64,000 bases of DNA from Staphylococcus warneri (lineage in GTDB: Bacteria; Bacillota; Bacilli; Staphylococcales; Staphylococcaceae). Made by a program: the position numbers and the translations under genes. How positions within the stretch are numbered: position 1 is the first letter of the stretch; each line of letters begins with the position of its first letter. Location: NCBI RefSeq assembly GCF_900636385.1, contig NZ_LR134269.1, forward strand, positions 1,054,001-1,118,000, written 5' to 3'. The notes under the pieces are model-generated. The model made no database searches and was not told the DNA's origin. It was given only the letters and a program-made list of their open reading frames with translations. Shown in pieces: positions 9,425 through 20,024 of the stretch.

Positions 9425-9622
9425 TACAAAAAAATAGTATAATGCATGAGTATGCTTATTTAGAAAAGCTTTTTATTAGTTAAATAACGATATAATTATA
9501 GTTGAACTGAACAAATAATTCCGCATTGCATTCTCAAAATGTAAATAAACGATATTAAGAATATTTGGAAAGTAGTATATAGAATTAGCAAAGTAAAAAA
9601 TGTAGAAAGTGAAGTGTTATCA

Positions 9623-10762
9623 GTGATTTATTTAGATAATGCAGCGACAACCAAAGTAGATCCAAGTGTCTTGAATTCATTTGTAAAGGTAAATGAAACA
9701 CTTTATTATAATCCTAATAGTCCTCATCAAGCAGGCTTACAAGCAGAAAGATTATTGCAACAAGCGAAAGAACAAATTAATCAAGCACTTAGATTAAAAA
9801 ACGCTTATGATATTATTTTTACAAGTGGTGCTACAGAATCTAATAATATAGCGCTAAAAGGAATAGCTTATCGCAAAAAAGATACAGCCAATGAAATCAT
9901 TACATCAGTATTAGAACATCCTTCGGTATTAGAAGTAGTAAGATATTTAGCTGAAAAAGAAGGTTTCGTATTAAAATACGTCAATGTTAAATCAAATGGT
10001 CAGATAGATATTGAACATTTGAAATCCATCATGAATGAACGGGTAGGACTTGTGACATGTATGTATGTCAATAATATTATGGGGCAAATTCAACCAATAC
10101 AACAAATTGTCAATGTGCTAAAAGATTACCCTAAAGTGCATTTTCACGTAGATGCAGTTCAAGCTTTAGGTAAAATACCATTAGATTTAGAAGGTATTGA
10201 TAGTTTAAGTTTAAGTGGTCATAAATTTAACGGTTTAAAAGGACAAGGACTTTTAATCACAAGAACAGCACATAATATCGAACCCATTATACATGGTGGA
10301 GGACAAGAATTTGGTGTGCGCAGTGGTACAGTTAATTTACCTATGGCAGTATCTATGGTAAAAGCTATTAATAATGCAGTGAAACAGACGGATGAATTGC
10401 ATCAGAAGTTGACGTCTTACCAACAACAAATTAGAGAGATGGTTCAATCTTATCCTGGTGTTAAAATAAACTCACCTAAAGATGCTGCTCCACAAATCAT
10501 CAATATAGGATTTCCTGGCGTCAAAGGTGAAGTGTTAGTCAATGCATTCTCTAAACAAGATATTATGGTATCAACTACGAGCGCGTGCTCTTCAAAAAGA
10601 GGTAAGCTCAATGAAGTATTACTTGCAATGGGTATTTCAGAAAAACAAATTGAAGGAAGTATTAGGATATCAATGGGGCAAATGACTACACAAAAAGATA
10701 TCGATAGCTTTAAAGAAAAATTTGAAATGATATATGAAGAAGTGAAGGAGTTGTTGAAGTAA
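9623..10762 (+). CDS. nifZ: Cysteine desulfurase (NifS/IscS family), partner of ThiI
   Basis: About 379 residues of the class V aminotransferase fold that removes sulfur from cysteine. The PLP lysine is K201 in SGHKFNG and the persulfide-forming cysteine is C322 in TSACSSKRG. The N-terminus IYLDNAATT is typical. A GTG at 9614 would add three residues, but the GTG at 9623 gives the usual [10 protein letters not shown] and a better distance to the purine stretch at 9606-9612. The stop overlaps the thiI start (TAATG), so the two are translationally coupled. In Bacillus the NifZ-ThiI pair makes 4-thiouridine at position 8 of tRNA. That function is inferred here from the same arrangement. Confidence 0.88.
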   Translation: MIYLDNAATTKVDPSVLNSFVKVNETLYYNPNSPHQAGLQAERLLQQAKEQINQALRLKNAYDIIFTSGATESNNIALKGIAYRKKDTANEIITSVLEHPSVLEVVRYLAEKEGFVLKYVNVKSNGQIDIEHLKSIMNERVGLVTCMYVNNIMGQIQPIQQIVNVLKDYPKVHFHVDAVQALGKIPLDLEGIDSLSLSGHKFNGLKGQGLLITRTAHNIEPIIHGGGQEFGVRSGTVNLPMAVSMVKAINNAVKQTDELHQKLTSYQQQIREMVQSYPGVKINSPKDAAPQIINIGFPGVKGEVLVNAFSKQDIMVSTTSACSSKRGKLNEVLLAMGISEKQIEGSIRISMGQMTTQKDIDSFKEKFEMIYEEVKELLK

Positions 10763-11984
10763 TGAAATATGACCATTTAATAGTTAGATATGGTGAGTTA
10801 ACACTTAAAGGTTCTAACCGTAAAAAATTTGTGAACCAATTAAAAACCAATGTGACACGAGCTTTAAAGCCCTTAGATGGATTCCATATTAAAGGTAAAA
10901 GAGATCGTATGTACATTGAGTTATTCGAAGAAGCGGACATTGATGAAATCATTCATCGATTATCCAAAGTCTATGGTATCAAATCAATAAGTCCAGTATT
11001 GAAAACAGAAAAGAATGATCAAGCCATGGCTGATGTCGCTGTACAATTAGCACAATCATTTGATAAGGGTTCAACATTTAAGATTGATGTTAAGCGATCA
11101 GATAAGTCCTATCCTAAAGATACTTATGAGCTACAACGAGAAATCGGTGGAGCGGTATTAAAAATGTGGAAGGATTAACTGTAGATGTGAGACAACCACA
11201 ACATGAAATTCGTGTAGAAGTACGTCTAGATGCAATCTATATATATGTGGAAGTCATTCAAGGATCTGGAGGTCTACCAGTAGGTACAGGCGGTAAGACC
11301 TTATTAATGTTATCTGGCGGTATAGATTCACCAGTTGCAGGTATGGAAGTAATGAAACGCGGCGTGACAATTGAAGCGATACATTTCCATAGTCCTCCAT
11401 TTACGAGTGAAAAAGCTAAAGAGAAGGTAATAGAATTAACACGTATTATGTCTGAACGTGTTGGTCCAATTAAATTGCACATTGTACCTTTTACAGATTT
11501 ACAAAAACAAATCAATAAGTCAGTTCATCCAAGATATACGATGACATCAACTCGTCGATTAATGATGAGAGTAGCAGATCAATTAGTCCATAAAATTGGC
11601 GCTTTAGGTATCGTTAACGGTGAAAACCTTGGGCAAGTAGCAAGTCAAACACTAAATAGTATGTATGCGATTAATCATGTTACATCAACACCAGTGTTAC
11701 GACCTTTATTAACACTTGATAAGGAAGATATTGTAAAGAAAGCTAAAGAAATTGGTACATTTGAAGTTTCTATTCAACCTTATGAAGATTGTTGTACTAT
11801 TTTTACACCTAAAAACCCAGTAACTGAACCAGACTTTAATAAAGTGATGGAATACGAAAGTGTGTTTAACTTTGATAGTATGGTAGATGATGCAGTTGAA
11901 AATATAGAAACAATTGTAGTAGATAAAAATTATAAATCTGAAAAAGATAAATCAACAGATGCTTTAATGGAAGATTTATTCTAA
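10762..11984 (+). pseudogene. thiI: tRNA 4-thiouridine synthase ThiI, interrupted by a one-base frameshift
   Basis: Two adjacent frames together give one ThiI. The first (10762-11178) has the ferredoxin-like/THUMP part and ends EIGGAVLK then an out-of-frame MWKD. The second (entered around 11166) continues [14 protein letters not shown], then the PP-loop SGGIDSP and the conserved cysteine pair in EDCCTIF. One extra A in the A-run at 11160-11164 would restore [13 protein letters not shown] and a 407-residue protein, the normal length of rhodanese-free Firmicute ThiI. Both halves are otherwise intact, with no other damage. Either this strain has a real recent frameshift or the sequence has a homopolymer error. 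A TSUP permease gene follows 25 bases later. Confidence 0.9.
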
Positions 11985-12009
11985 TAAATAATCGCAAAGG
12001 GGTCATGAC

Positions 12010-12786
12010 ATGGATTGGGATATATATGTCATATTGATTATTGTTTTGTTTGGATTTTTAGCATCATTTATAGATTCAGTCGTTGGTGGTGGAGGATTAA
12101 TTTCTACTCCAGCACTACTAGCAATAGGTCTCCCACCTGCTGTTGCATTGGGAACAAATAAATTAGCAAGTTCATTTGGGACGCTGACAAGTACTATCAA
12201 GTTTATTAGATCAGGTAATGTTGATTTAAAAATAGTGTCAAAATTGTTTCCATTTGTCCTAATAGCATCTTCAGGTGGTGCTTATTTAGCAACAATCCTA
12301 CCTGCACACCTTTTAAAACCATTAATTATAGTTGCGTTGTCATTAGTATTTATTTATACGTTAGTTAAAAAAGATTGGGGTTCAATAAGAACATTCACCA
12401 CCTTCACACCAATGAAAGCCGTGATGTTTTTCACAGCATATCTTATTATCGGTTTCTATGATGGGTTTATAGGCGGTGGTACAGGATCATTTATGTTATT
12501 TGTATTACTCATGTTTGGTTTTGATTTTTTAAGTGCAGCAGGCAATGCTAAAGTGCTTAATTTTGCATCCAATGTAGGGGCTTTAATACTATTTATGATA
12601 TTAGGACAAGTTGATTATTTTTATGGACTAATTATGGCAGTCAGCATGATTATTGGTTCATACGTTGGTGCACAATTTGCTATAAGCAAAGGTGTAGGGT
12701 ATGTTAAATTGCTATTTATAACAGTCACTGCAGTATTGATATTGAAAAATGCATATGACTACTTATTACCTATTTTCATAAATTAA
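12010..12786 (+). CDS. TauE/SafE (TSUP) family membrane permease
   Basis: A 258-residue very hydrophobic protein with about seven to eight membrane segments and the two glycine-rich repeats of the TSUP family: DSVVGGGGLISTPALL near residue 20 and DGFIGGGTGSF near residue 150, each followed by GNAK/GTNK-type signatures (GTNKLASS, GNAKVLN). Members export or import sulfite, sulfonates or other sulfur-containing anions; the substrate here is unknown. It is 25 bases after thiI and probably in the same transcript, so a sulfur-related substrate is a reasonable inference. The ribosome site aaagggg lies seven bases before the ATG. Confidence 0.88.
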   Translation: MDWDIYVILIIVLFGFLASFIDSVVGGGGLISTPALLAIGLPPAVALGTNKLASSFGTLTSTIKFIRSGNVDLKIVSKLFPFVLIASSGGAYLATILPAHLLKPLIIVALSLVFIYTLVKKDWGSIRTFTTFTPMKAVMFFTAYLIIGFYDGFIGGGTGSFMLFVLLMFGFDFLSAAGNAKVLNFASNVGALILFMILGQVDYFYGLIMAVSMIIGSYVGAQFAISKGVGYVKLLFITVTAVLILKNAYDYLLPIFIN

Positions 12787-12798
12787 TATAATTAAAAT

Positions 12799-12870
12799 AA
12801 AAGCAAATCTTTAATGAAGTTGATGTACTTAGACACTAGAACAATCAATTCATACAAAGGTTTGCTTTTT
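12799..12870 (+). terminator. Terminator of the nifZ-thiI-TSUP unit
   Basis: AAAGCAAATCTTT and AAAGGTTTGCTTT pair across a roughly 45-base loop and are followed by a T-run. Confidence 0.75.
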
Positions 12871-13017
12871 TATTAACAAATTGTAAGTTATTAAGTCAAA
12901 AATCATTTATCAATATATATAATGAATTTTTAAGATATAAAAGTTTAAAATTGAATTTGGTCATATTGATGTCGTATGATATTAATGGATGAAAAATATA
13001 AATAGGAGGTCATATTT

Positions 13018-13512
13018 ATGACTGAAATTACATTTAAAAATAACCCGGTAACATTATCAGGACAACAAGTGAATGAAGGAGATGTTGCCCCAAATTTCAC
13101 AGTACTAGATAACGATTTAAATCAAAAATCTTTAGATGACTATGCTAATAAGAAAAAATTGATTAGTGTTGTTCCATCAATCGATACTGGTGTATGTGAT
13201 CAACAAACACGTAAATTTAATGAAGAAGCATCACAAGAAGATGGTGTTGTATTAACAATTTCAGTTGACCTACCATTTGCACAAAAAAGATGGTGTGCAT
13301 CTAATGGCTTAGATAATGTAGTGACATTAAGCGACCATAGAGATTTATCATTTGGTGAAAACTTTGGTGTAGTTATGGAAGGAATGCGATTATTAGCGCG
13401 CTCCGTTTTCGTACTAGATCAAGACAACAAAGTGGTATATAAAGAAATTGTAAGTGAAGGTACAAACTTCCCAGATTTCGAAAAAGCTTTAGAAGCATAT
13501 CAAAATTTATAA
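13018..13512 (+). CDS. tpx: Thiol peroxidase (atypical 2-Cys peroxiredoxin)
   Basis: A 164-residue Tpx. The peroxidatic cysteine is C60 in [10 protein letters not shown], the resolving cysteine is C93 in RWCASNG, and the active-site arginine follows in the typical position. It reduces hydrogen and alkyl peroxides with thioredoxin in the cytoplasm. Length and motif order are standard. It has a strong aggaggt ribosome site. A possible promoter lies at TTGAAT (12951-12956) and TATGAT (12975-12980) with an 18-base spacer. The gene order tpx-ytxK-ackA is the same as in Bacillus. Confidence 0.95.
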   Translation: MTEITFKNNPVTLSGQQVNEGDVAPNFTVLDNDLNQKSLDDYANKKKLISVVPSIDTGVCDQQTRKFNEEASQEDGVVLTISVDLPFAQKRWCASNGLDNVVTLSDHRDLSFGENFGVVMEGMRLLARSVFVLDQDNKVVYKEIVSEGTNFPDFEKALEAYQNL

Positions 13513-13572
13513 ATTGAGATTTACAACTATTTGTCTAAAGGTGGCAACTTTTAGAATATAGTGTGAGAAATA

Positions 13573-13644
13573 AGCATCCATTGTTTTAACAAGTGATAAT
13601 ATGACAGCAACTGATTTCACTATGAAGCGATGGATGCTTTTTAT
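13573..13644 (+). terminator. Terminator-like hairpin between tpx and ytxK
   Basis: AAGCATCCAT (around 13573-13582) pairs with ATGGATGCTT (around 13630-13640), followed by TTTATA. It ends only a few bases before the ytxK ribosome site, so it could also hide or expose that site. Confidence 0.65.
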
Positions 13645-13658
13645 AGAGAGGGATTTAA

Positions 13659-14606
13659 ATGGCAGAAGAAAATACGATTATGGAAAGATTATTCCATCAT
13701 TTAGATGAAAAAGCGAAGACTTTAAACCAAGAAAATGGGCAAAGTTTTATAGAAAATCTAGGACTAGCGATGGAAGATATCTATACTAATCAACGAGAAA
13801 TGTTAGAACAAGCTACACTTCAAGATAGAAGAAAGGCATTCCAATTTGCATATTTAAGTTTAATGCAAGAGGAAAATATACAGGCTAATCATCAAATTAC
13901 ACCAGATTCAATCGGTTTGATTTTAGGATTTTTAGTACAACGATTTACACAAGATAAAGAAGAGTTGCATGTTGTTGATATTGCAAGTGGTGCAGGCCAT
14001 TTAAGTGCTGCTGTTAAGGAAGTATTAACTGAGACGACTATTATGCATCATCTTATTGAAGTAGATCCAGTGCTTTCTAGAGTGAGCGTCCATCTTGCAA
14101 ATTATTTGGAAATACCTTTTGATGTATATCCACAAGATGCAATTATGCCACTACCATTAGAAGAATCTGATATTGTCATTGGTGATTTACCGATTGGCTA
14201 TTATCCAGTAGACGAACGTAGTAAAGAAATGAAATTAGGTTTCGAAGAGGGGCATAGTTACTCCCATTACTTACTAATTGAACAAGCTGTTAATGCATTA
14301 AAAGGGGCAGGATATGCATTTTTAGTTGTTCCTAGTGAGTTGTTCTCAGGAGAACATGTGAAACAGTTAGAAAAATTCATTACTACAGAAACAGAAATGC
14401 AAGCATTTTTAAATCTACCACCTACGTTATTTAAAAATGAAAAAGCACGAAAATCTATACTTATATTACAGAAGAAAAAAGCAGAAGTAACAAAACCAGT
14501 TGAAGTGTTCTTAGCGAATATACCTGATTTTAAAAATCCACAACAATTCCAAGGTTTTATTACTGAATTAAATCAATGGATGGACACAAATCATACAAAA
14601 AAATAA
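13659..14606 (+). CDS. ytxK: Class I SAM-dependent methyltransferase, YtxK/ComYH-like
   Basis: A 315-residue protein with an N-terminal helical part, the SAM-binding motif I VVDIASGAGHL near residue 105, an acidic motif II, and GDLPIGYYP at 175-183 in place of the NPPY catalytic motif of N6-adenine methylases. This DLPxGYYP form is typical of the YtxK/ComYH group encoded next to acetate kinase in Firmicutes. The target is not established to my knowledge; DNA or another nucleic acid is suggested by the fold. No restriction enzyme or specificity subunit is nearby. It lies directly upstream of ackA with an 87-base gap. Confidence 0.85.
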   Translation: MAEENTIMERLFHHLDEKAKTLNQENGQSFIENLGLAMEDIYTNQREMLEQATLQDRRKAFQFAYLSLMQEENIQANHQITPDSIGLILGFLVQRFTQDKEELHVVDIASGAGHLSAAVKEVLTETTIMHHLIEVDPVLSRVSVHLANYLEIPFDVYPQDAIMPLPLEESDIVIGDLPIGYYPVDERSKEMKLGFEEGHSYSHYLLIEQAVNALKGAGYAFLVVPSELFSGEHVKQLEKFITTETEMQAFLNLPPTLFKNEKARKSILILQKKKAEVTKPVEVFLANIPDFKNPQQFQGFITELNQWMDTNHTKK

Positions 14607-14693
14607 TCTGTAACAGTATAGAATTCAAACTGTATTAATGATAAAATAAAATGTGAAAAATATAACTAAACAAATGATGGAGGACAAAATCTT

Positions 14694-15932
14694 ATGTCAA
14701 AATTAATTTTGGCGATTAATGCTGGTAGTTCATCTTTGAAATTCCAGCTTATTAGAATGCCTGAAGAAAAAACAGTAACAAAAGGCGTAGTAGAAAGAAT
14801 TGGTATGGACGATTCTATTTTTACAATTCTTGTTGAAGGGGAAAAATTAACTGAAGTCAGAGATATTAAAGATCATGAAGAAGCAGTTAACTTGATGTTA
14901 GAGAAATTTAAAGAACATCACATTATCGAAGATATCAATGAGATTCAAGGTACAGGTCACCGAGTAGTGCACGGTGGTGAAACATTCCCTAAATCAGTAG
15001 TTGTGACTGATGAAGTTGAACAGCAAATTGAGGCATTAAGTGAACTAGCACCATTGCATAACCCTGCCAATTTAATGGGTATTAGAGCATTTAGAAAGTT
15101 ATTACCTGATATCCCACACGTTGCTGTTTTTGATACATCTTTCCACCAAACTATGCCTGAACAAGCATATTTATATAGCTTGCCATATCGTTATTATGAA
15201 GATTATGGTATCCGTAAATATGGTTTCCATGGCACTAGTCATAAATATGTATCACGACGTGCTGCAGAAATATTAGGTAAACCAATTGAAGATTTACGTA
15301 TTATTTCATGTCATATTGGTAACGGTGCTTCAATCGCTGCTATTGATGGCGGAGAGTCAATTGATACGTCAATGGGATTCACACCATTAGCAGGTGTTAC
15401 TATGGGTACACGTTCAGGTAACTTAGATCCAGCTTTAATTCCATATATTATGGAAAAAACTGGTAAAAATGCTGATGAAGTACTTAATATCTTAAATAAA
15501 GAATCTGGTTTATTAGGTATTACTGGTACTTCAAGTGACTTACGTGATTTAACGGAAGAAGCTAAACATGGTCGTCATAGAGCGCGTGTAGCACTTGATT
15601 TATTTGCTTCTAAAATTCATAAATACATCGGTTCATATGCCGCAAGAATGCACGGTGTAGATGTCATTGTATTTACAGCAGGAATAGGTGAAAACTCTCA
15701 TATTATTCGTGGTAAAGTATTAGAAGGCTTAGAATTTATGGGCGTTTATTGGGATCCTAAGAAAAATGAAAACCTCCATGGTGAAGAAGGAGATATTAAC
15801 TATCCACATTCACCTGTTAAAGTACTTGTAGTACCTACAGATGAAGAAGTAATGATATCTAGAGATGTTATTAAATATGGTGGTTTAGAAACTGAAGAAA
15901 CATCTTCAGATGAAAACGTTGAATCAAAATAG
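14694..15932 (+). CDS. ackA: Acetate kinase
   Basis: A 412-residue ASKHA-fold kinase that makes ATP and acetate from acetyl phosphate, the last step of overflow metabolism. Signatures are [10 protein letters not shown] at the N-terminus, GHRVVHGGE near residue 90, the catalytic aspartate in [18 protein letters not shown], and HIGNGASI. The length is slightly longer than usual because of an acidic C-terminal tail ([11 protein letters not shown]). It has its own ribosome site (ggagga) and a strong terminator. I saw no clear cre site upstream, unlike the Bacillus gene. Confidence 0.97.
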   Translation: MSKLILAINAGSSSLKFQLIRMPEEKTVTKGVVERIGMDDSIFTILVEGEKLTEVRDIKDHEEAVNLMLEKFKEHHIIEDINEIQGTGHRVVHGGETFPKSVVVTDEVEQQIEALSELAPLHNPANLMGIRAFRKLLPDIPHVAVFDTSFHQTMPEQAYLYSLPYRYYEDYGIRKYGFHGTSHKYVSRRAAEILGKPIEDLRIISCHIGNGASIAAIDGGESIDTSMGFTPLAGVTMGTRSGNLDPALIPYIMEKTGKNADEVLNILNKESGLLGITGTSSDLRDLTEEAKHGRHRARVALDLFASKIHKYIGSYAARMHGVDVIVFTAGIGENSHIIRGKVLEGLEFMGVYWDPKKNENLHGEEGDINYPHSPVKVLVVPTDEEVMISRDVIKYGGLETEETSSDENVESK

Positions 15933-15943
15933 AAATTGCATAA

Positions 15944-15972
15944 AAAGGAGCGACATTGTCGTTCCTTTTTTT
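15944..15972 (+). terminator. Rho-independent terminator of ackA
   Basis: A 12-bp stem, AAAGGAGCGACA with TGTCGTTCCTTT, runs into seven T residues. Confidence 0.9.
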
Positions 15973-16062
15973 AGTTTGAAGAGATAATCAGATTTCGTAT
16001 AGTGAAAGAACAGATAATTTAAATTAAATATTACGAAAAATAGAAGCAAACTTAAACAACAT

Positions 16063-16096
16063 ATTAAAAGGCCAGTAAATGATCTCATTTACTGGC
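16063..16096 (-). terminator. Terminator of the universal stress protein gene; shares its arm with 32.8 kb
   Basis: GCCAGTAAATGA and TCATTTACTGGC form a perfect 12-bp stem with a 2-base gap; on the minus strand TTTT follows. The same arm sequence occurs in the hairpin at 32798-32833. Confidence 0.8.
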
Positions 16097-16134
16097 ACAA
16101 AAATGATTATTTCAATCACTATTTTTATTATTAA

Positions 16135-16635
16135 TTAATTTGAATATCTTTCACGTAATTGTGGTGTAGCAACTTGAGGTTGGAAATCATTTGGCATTTC
16201 TTCAGTTCTTACTACTAGTACGTCACATGGTGCGTGTCTAACGATGGCTTCAGAAACAGAGCCTACGATAAAACGCTCAACGGCATTAAGACCTGACGTA
16301 CCACTCATAATTAAGTCTGCACCAACTTCAGGTGCGATTTTTTTAGGGATAATTGCTTTTGGTGAACCAAATTCTAAACGTGTTTCAACGTTTGTAACAC
16401 CAGCATTTGTAGCAACTTCTTTATAACCATTTAATAACTCTTCAGAGAAGTGTTTTGATTTTTCAGTAAATTGAGCATCATATACCTCATAAGAAGAATA
16501 AGTTCTTGAATCAATGACATTCACAATTGTTAGTTTAGCATCGTTACGTTTTGCTACGCCAACTGCTTTATTAAATGCCCATTCTGCTTCGTGTGAACCG
16601 TCGACTGCGATTAAAATATTTTTGTAAGTAATCAT
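16135..16635 (-). CDS. Universal stress protein (UspA family)
   Basis: A 166-residue single-domain Usp. The N-terminus ILIAVDGSHEAEWAF and the C-terminal ATP-binding signature MSGTSGLNAVERFIVGSVSE with VRHAPCDVLVVR are intact, so it should bind ATP. A short tail (about 20 residues) extends beyond the domain. Such proteins rise under starvation and oxygen limitation; the exact role is unknown. It is convergent with ackA and divergent from ald. A second Usp gene lies 3.4 kb away on the same strand. Confidence 0.9.
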   Translation of the reverse strand: MITYKNILIAVDGSHEAEWAFNKAVGVAKRNDAKLTIVNVIDSRTYSSYEVYDAQFTEKSKHFSEELLNGYKEVATNAGVTNVETRLEFGSPKAIIPKKIAPEVGADLIMSGTSGLNAVERFIVGSVSEAIVRHAPCDVLVVRTEEMPNDFQPQVATPQLRERYSN

Positions 16636-16723
16636 CGTCAGTACCCCTTTCGTCTTTTCTTACTTATATATTACCACATTTTTCAGAAAATATTACTCTA
16701 AAAATTAACATTTTTGTGTATTT

Positions 16724-16738
16724 TTGTAGGCGCTTTCA
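16724..16738 (+). promoter_or_regulatory. Candidate CcpA (cre) site upstream of ald
   Basis: TTGTAGGCGCTTTCA matches the cre consensus WTGNAARCGNWWWCA at all fixed positions but one. It lies about 28 bases upstream of the -10-like TATAAT at 16767-16772. Binding is inferred, not shown. Confidence 0.5.
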
Positions 16739-16788
16739 TTTGTGTTTTAGTAGGCTTTCGCGTTACTATAATGGAGGAGGTGTGTGGA

Positions 16789-17904
16789 ATGAAAATAGGT
16801 ATTCCTAAAGAGATAAAAAACAATGAAAACAGAGTAAGTCTATCACCAAGCGGTGTACATGCCTTGGTTGAACAAGGACACACTGTTTTAGTTGAAACTA
16901 ATGCTGGAATGGGCTCATACTTTGAAGATATAGATTATAAAGAAGCAGGAGCTGACATTGTTTCAGAAGCGTCACAAGTCTGGGATGTTGATATGGTCGT
17001 TAAAGTTAAAGAACCATTAGAAGAAGAATATCAATATTTCAAAGAGGGGCTAATTTTATTCACTTATTTACATTTAGCAAATGAAGAAAAACTTACACAA
17101 GCACTTGTAGATAATAAAGTGATTGGTATTGCTTATGAAACAGTACAATTGCCAGATCGATCATTACCATTGTTAAGTCCGATGAGCGAGGTTGCAGGTA
17201 GAATGGCAACACAAATCGGTGCTGAATTTTTACAAAAATTTAATGGTGGAATGGGTATCTTACTTGGTGGTGTACCAGGTGTACCTAAAGGTAAAGTAAC
17301 AATTATTGGTGGAGGCCAAGCAGGTACAAATGCAGCTAAAATTGCATTAGGTTTAGGTGCTGATGTAACTGTATTAGACGTCAATCCTAAACGTTTACGA
17401 GAGTTAGATGATCTATTTAATGGTAGAGTGCATACCATTATGTCTAACCCATTAAATATTGAAATGTATGTTAAAGATAGTGATTTAGTAATAGGGGCAG
17501 TATTAATTCCTGGCGCTAAAGCACCAAATCTTGTAACAGAAGATATGATTAAACAAATGAAAAATGGTTCTGTAATTGTAGATATCGCAATTGACCAAGG
17601 TGGTATTTTTGAAACAACAGATAAAATTTCAACACATGATGATCCAACATATATCAAACATGGCGTTGTTCATTATGCAGTTGCTAATATGCCTGGTGCA
17701 GTACCACGTACATCTACATTAGCATTGAATAATGCTACATTACCTTTTGCTCAGATATTAGCAAACAAAGGCTATAGAGAGGCATTTAAATCTAACCATG
17801 CTTTATCTTTAGGTTTAAATACGTATAAAGGTCATGTAACACATCAAGGTGTTGCAGAAGCATTCAATATGAAATACACAACTGTTGAAGATGCATTAAA
17901 ATAA
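16789..17904 (+). CDS. ald: Alanine dehydrogenase
   Basis: About 371 residues, the normal length. It interconverts alanine and pyruvate plus ammonia with NAD. The N-terminal [20 protein letters not shown] carries the substrate arginine, K and H active-site residues follow (KVKEP, TYLHLA), and the NAD motif is [15 protein letters not shown] near residue 170. An upstream in-frame start at 16714 would add 25 hydrophobic residues, but the ATG at 16789 has the ggaggaggtg ribosome site and gives the family N-terminus. The -10 TATAAT ends at 16772, which would place the upstream start before the transcript. A cre-like site precedes it. Confidence 0.95.
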   Translation: MKIGIPKEIKNNENRVSLSPSGVHALVEQGHTVLVETNAGMGSYFEDIDYKEAGADIVSEASQVWDVDMVVKVKEPLEEEYQYFKEGLILFTYLHLANEEKLTQALVDNKVIGIAYETVQLPDRSLPLLSPMSEVAGRMATQIGAEFLQKFNGGMGILLGGVPGVPKGKVTIIGGGQAGTNAAKIALGLGADVTVLDVNPKRLRELDDLFNGRVHTIMSNPLNIEMYVKDSDLVIGAVLIPGAKAPNLVTEDMIKQMKNGSVIVDIAIDQGGIFETTDKISTHDDPTYIKHGVVHYAVANMPGAVPRTSTLALNNATLPFAQILANKGYREAFKSNHALSLGLNTYKGHVTHQGVAEAFNMKYTTVEDALK

Positions 17905-17927
17905 TCCAAAATCTTCAAAATATAAAT

Positions 17928-17964
17928 AACGCCCTCAAATGTATCCAACTCATTTGAGGGCGTT
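17928..17964. terminator. Bidirectional hairpin between ald and pepQ
   Basis: A perfect 14-bp stem (17928-17941 with 17951-17964) lies between convergent genes. The T-runs on both sides are modest. Confidence 0.65.
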
Positions 17965-17983
17965 AATAATATTTAAGACAGAA

Positions 17984-19039
17984 TTATTTTTCGTAATGCG
18001 TTAAGATTTCACAACCGCTATCTGTAACTAAGATATCATCTTCAATACGAACACCAGCAACACCAGGAACGTAAATACCAGGTTCAATGGTAATGACCAT
18101 TCCCGCTTCTAAAACATTATCGTTAGTGCTAGAAACATCTTGGTATTCATGTTCTTCTAAGCCTAAACCATGACCAAGACGATGAGGGAAGTAGTCGCCA
18201 TAGCCCGATTGATCAATAATATCTCTCGCGATTTTATCTATTTCTTTTAATTTAACACCTGGACGAATAGCATCAATTGCTGATTTTTCAGCATCAAGAA
18301 CAATATTATATATATCTAATGCTTCTTTGCTAGGTGTACCATATTGTACTGTTCTAGTCATGTCACTACAATAGTGATTATAGATGACACCTAAATCGAA
18401 GAGAACTAGCTCATTATTTTGTAATTGACGATTACCTGGAACACCATGTGGTGAAGCAGCGTGATCGCCAAATAATACCATAGTGTCAAAGCTCATTTCA
18501 TTCACACCATATTTCTTAATTTCATTTTCAATATGATTTACAACTTCACGTTCACTGATTCCTTCTTTTAAATAGTTCACACCGATTTCAATACATTTAT
18601 CTGCTAAATGAGCAGCATGCTTAATTTTTTCAATTTCATCAATTGACTTGATATTTCTTAAATTTTTAATTGTTTGGTCGATATCACCATATTGTTCAAC
18701 ATGAAATGCTTGTGTTATTTCACGTTGGCGTTTAACTGTTAAATGCTCACTTTCGATAAGCATATGTTGAAATGATTGTTGGTATAAATCGAAAGGATTT
18801 TCAGTGTCTAAATAACCTATAATTTGACCGTCAAAAGGAGATGCTTTAACTTCTTCAACTTCCATTTTAGGACAGAATAACACTGTTTCACCACTAGCTT
18901 GAATTAATAATGCAAATAATCTTTCGTGTGGTTCGCTACGATAGCCAGTAAAGTAATAGATGTTTAGTGGTGTAGTAATCCAAGCAGCATCAGCATTTTC
19001 TTTTTGTAGATAATTAATAATTTCATTGATTTTTGTCAT
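17984..19039 (-). CDS. pepQ: Xaa-Pro dipeptidase / M24 metallopeptidase
   Basis: A 351-residue protein of the creatinase/prolidase family. The N-terminal domain is a creatinase-like lid; the C-terminal pita-bread fold has all five metal ligands: two aspartates (FDLGV and SDMTRT), the histidine in HRLGHGLG, and two glutamates (TIEPGIY and VRIEDD). It should cleave dipeptides or peptides with proline in second position, in the cytoplasm. The start has aaggagga about ten bases upstream. It is divergent from the UPF0173 hydrolase. Whether it is a dipeptidase or aminopeptidase P type cannot be settled from sequence alone. Confidence 0.9.
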   Translation of the reverse strand: MTKINEIINYLQKENADAAWITTPLNIYYFTGYRSEPHERLFALLIQASGETVLFCPKMEVEEVKASPFDGQIIGYLDTENPFDLYQQSFQHMLIESEHLTVKRQREITQAFHVEQYGDIDQTIKNLRNIKSIDEIEKIKHAAHLADKCIEIGVNYLKEGISEREVVNHIENEIKKYGVNEMSFDTMVLFGDHAASPHGVPGNRQLQNNELVLFDLGVIYNHYCSDMTRTVQYGTPSKEALDIYNIVLDAEKSAIDAIRPGVKLKEIDKIARDIIDQSGYGDYFPHRLGHGLGLEEHEYQDVSSTNDNVLEAGMVITIEPGIYVPGVAGVRIEDDILVTDSGCEILTHYEK

Positions 19040-19185
19040 GAAGTTTTTCCTCCTTAAAATGATTAACTTAATTTTATGCTAAAAAACAACATATTTCAAA
19101 GTTTGAATCATTCCTTTACTTTCGTGTTATAAAACATAGTTGCTAGGGTATAATAAGCATATAAACGATTAGGAGGGCTAAGATA

Positions 19186-19875
19186 ATGAAACTTTCATTT
19201 CATGGTCAATCAACAATTTATTTTGAAGGAAACGGTAAAAAAGTCATTGTAGATCCTTTTATTTCAGGAAATGATAAATGTGATTTAGATGAACAAAGAT
19301 TAGATGTAGATTATATTATTTTAACTCATGGTCATGAAGACCACTTTGGCGATGTAGTAGAATTAGCTAATAGAAATCACGCTACAGTTATCGGTTGCGC
19401 AGAAATTGCTGGATATTTAAGCACTTATCATGGTGTAGAAAATGTAAGAGGTATGAACATTGGTGGTAAAGCTGAATTAGATTTCGGTAGCGTTAAATAC
19501 GTACAAGCTTTCCATAGTTCAAGTTATACACATGAAAATGGTATTCCTGTATATTTAGGTATGCCAATGGGTGTTGTAATTGAAGCAGAAGGTAAAACTA
19601 TTTACCATACAGGAGATACAGGTCTATTTAGTGATATGGAATTAATAGCTAAACGACATCCTGTAGATGTATGCTTTATCCCAATTGGTGATAATTTCAC
19701 AATGGGCATAGATGATGCAGCTTATGCTATAAATGAATTCATTAAGCCTAGCATTTCAGTACCAGTTCATTACAATACTTTCCCATTAATTGAACAAGAT
19801 CCAGAGCAATTTAAAGATGCAGTTAAAGTAGGGGAAGTTCAAATATTAGAGCCAGGACAAGAGGTTCAATTCTAG
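19186..19875 (+). CDS. UPF0173 metal-dependent hydrolase (beta-lactamase fold)
   Basis: A 229-residue protein of the metallo-beta-lactamase superfamily, UPF0173 group (YtkL in Bacillus). It has the metal-binding [10 protein letters not shown] near residue 47, a later histidine in [12 protein letters not shown], the aspartate in YHTGDTGLF, and a C-terminal VPVHYNTFP. Physiological substrate is unknown. It has a good gaggg ribosome site and a -10 TATAAT at 19149-19154, and is followed by a strong terminator, so it is monocistronic. Confidence 0.9.
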   Translation: MKLSFHGQSTIYFEGNGKKVIVDPFISGNDKCDLDEQRLDVDYIILTHGHEDHFGDVVELANRNHATVIGCAEIAGYLSTYHGVENVRGMNIGGKAELDFGSVKYVQAFHSSSYTHENGIPVYLGMPMGVVIEAEGKTIYHTGDTGLFSDMELIAKRHPVDVCFIPIGDNFTMGIDDAAYAINEFIKPSISVPVHYNTFPLIEQDPEQFKDAVKVGEVQILEPGQEVQF

Positions 19876-19887
19876 TCAATTTTGTCG

Positions 19888-19943
19888 GAGCAGGACGGAA
19901 ATAAATTTTATTAAAATGTTATTTCCGTCCCGCTCTTATTTTT
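19888..19943 (+). terminator. Terminator of the UPF0173 gene, GGAC...GTCC hairpin
   Basis: GAGCAGGACGGAAATAA (19888-19904) pairs with TTATTTCCGTCCCGCTC (19919-19935), then a T-rich run. It resembles the gGGAC/GTCCc hairpins at 5.75 and 57.2 kb. Confidence 0.88.
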
Positions 19944-19950
19944 CAGTAAA

Positions 19951-20005
19951 TAAAAAACACTAATTATCTAGTAAAGACGAGTAAGTCTTTATAGATAACT
20001 AGTGT
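19951..20005 (-). terminator. Terminator of the second universal stress protein gene
   Basis: A stem of about 20 bp with a mismatch (19957-19978 with 19985-20005) leads into six T residues on the minus strand. Confidence 0.8.
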
Positions 20006-20024
20006 AAATGAGTTAAGTAAGATA

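Noticed and set aside
13659..14606. Restriction-modification system around the YtxK methyltransferase
   Set aside because: No nuclease or specificity gene is nearby and the tpx-ytxK-ackA order is ordinary core genome.
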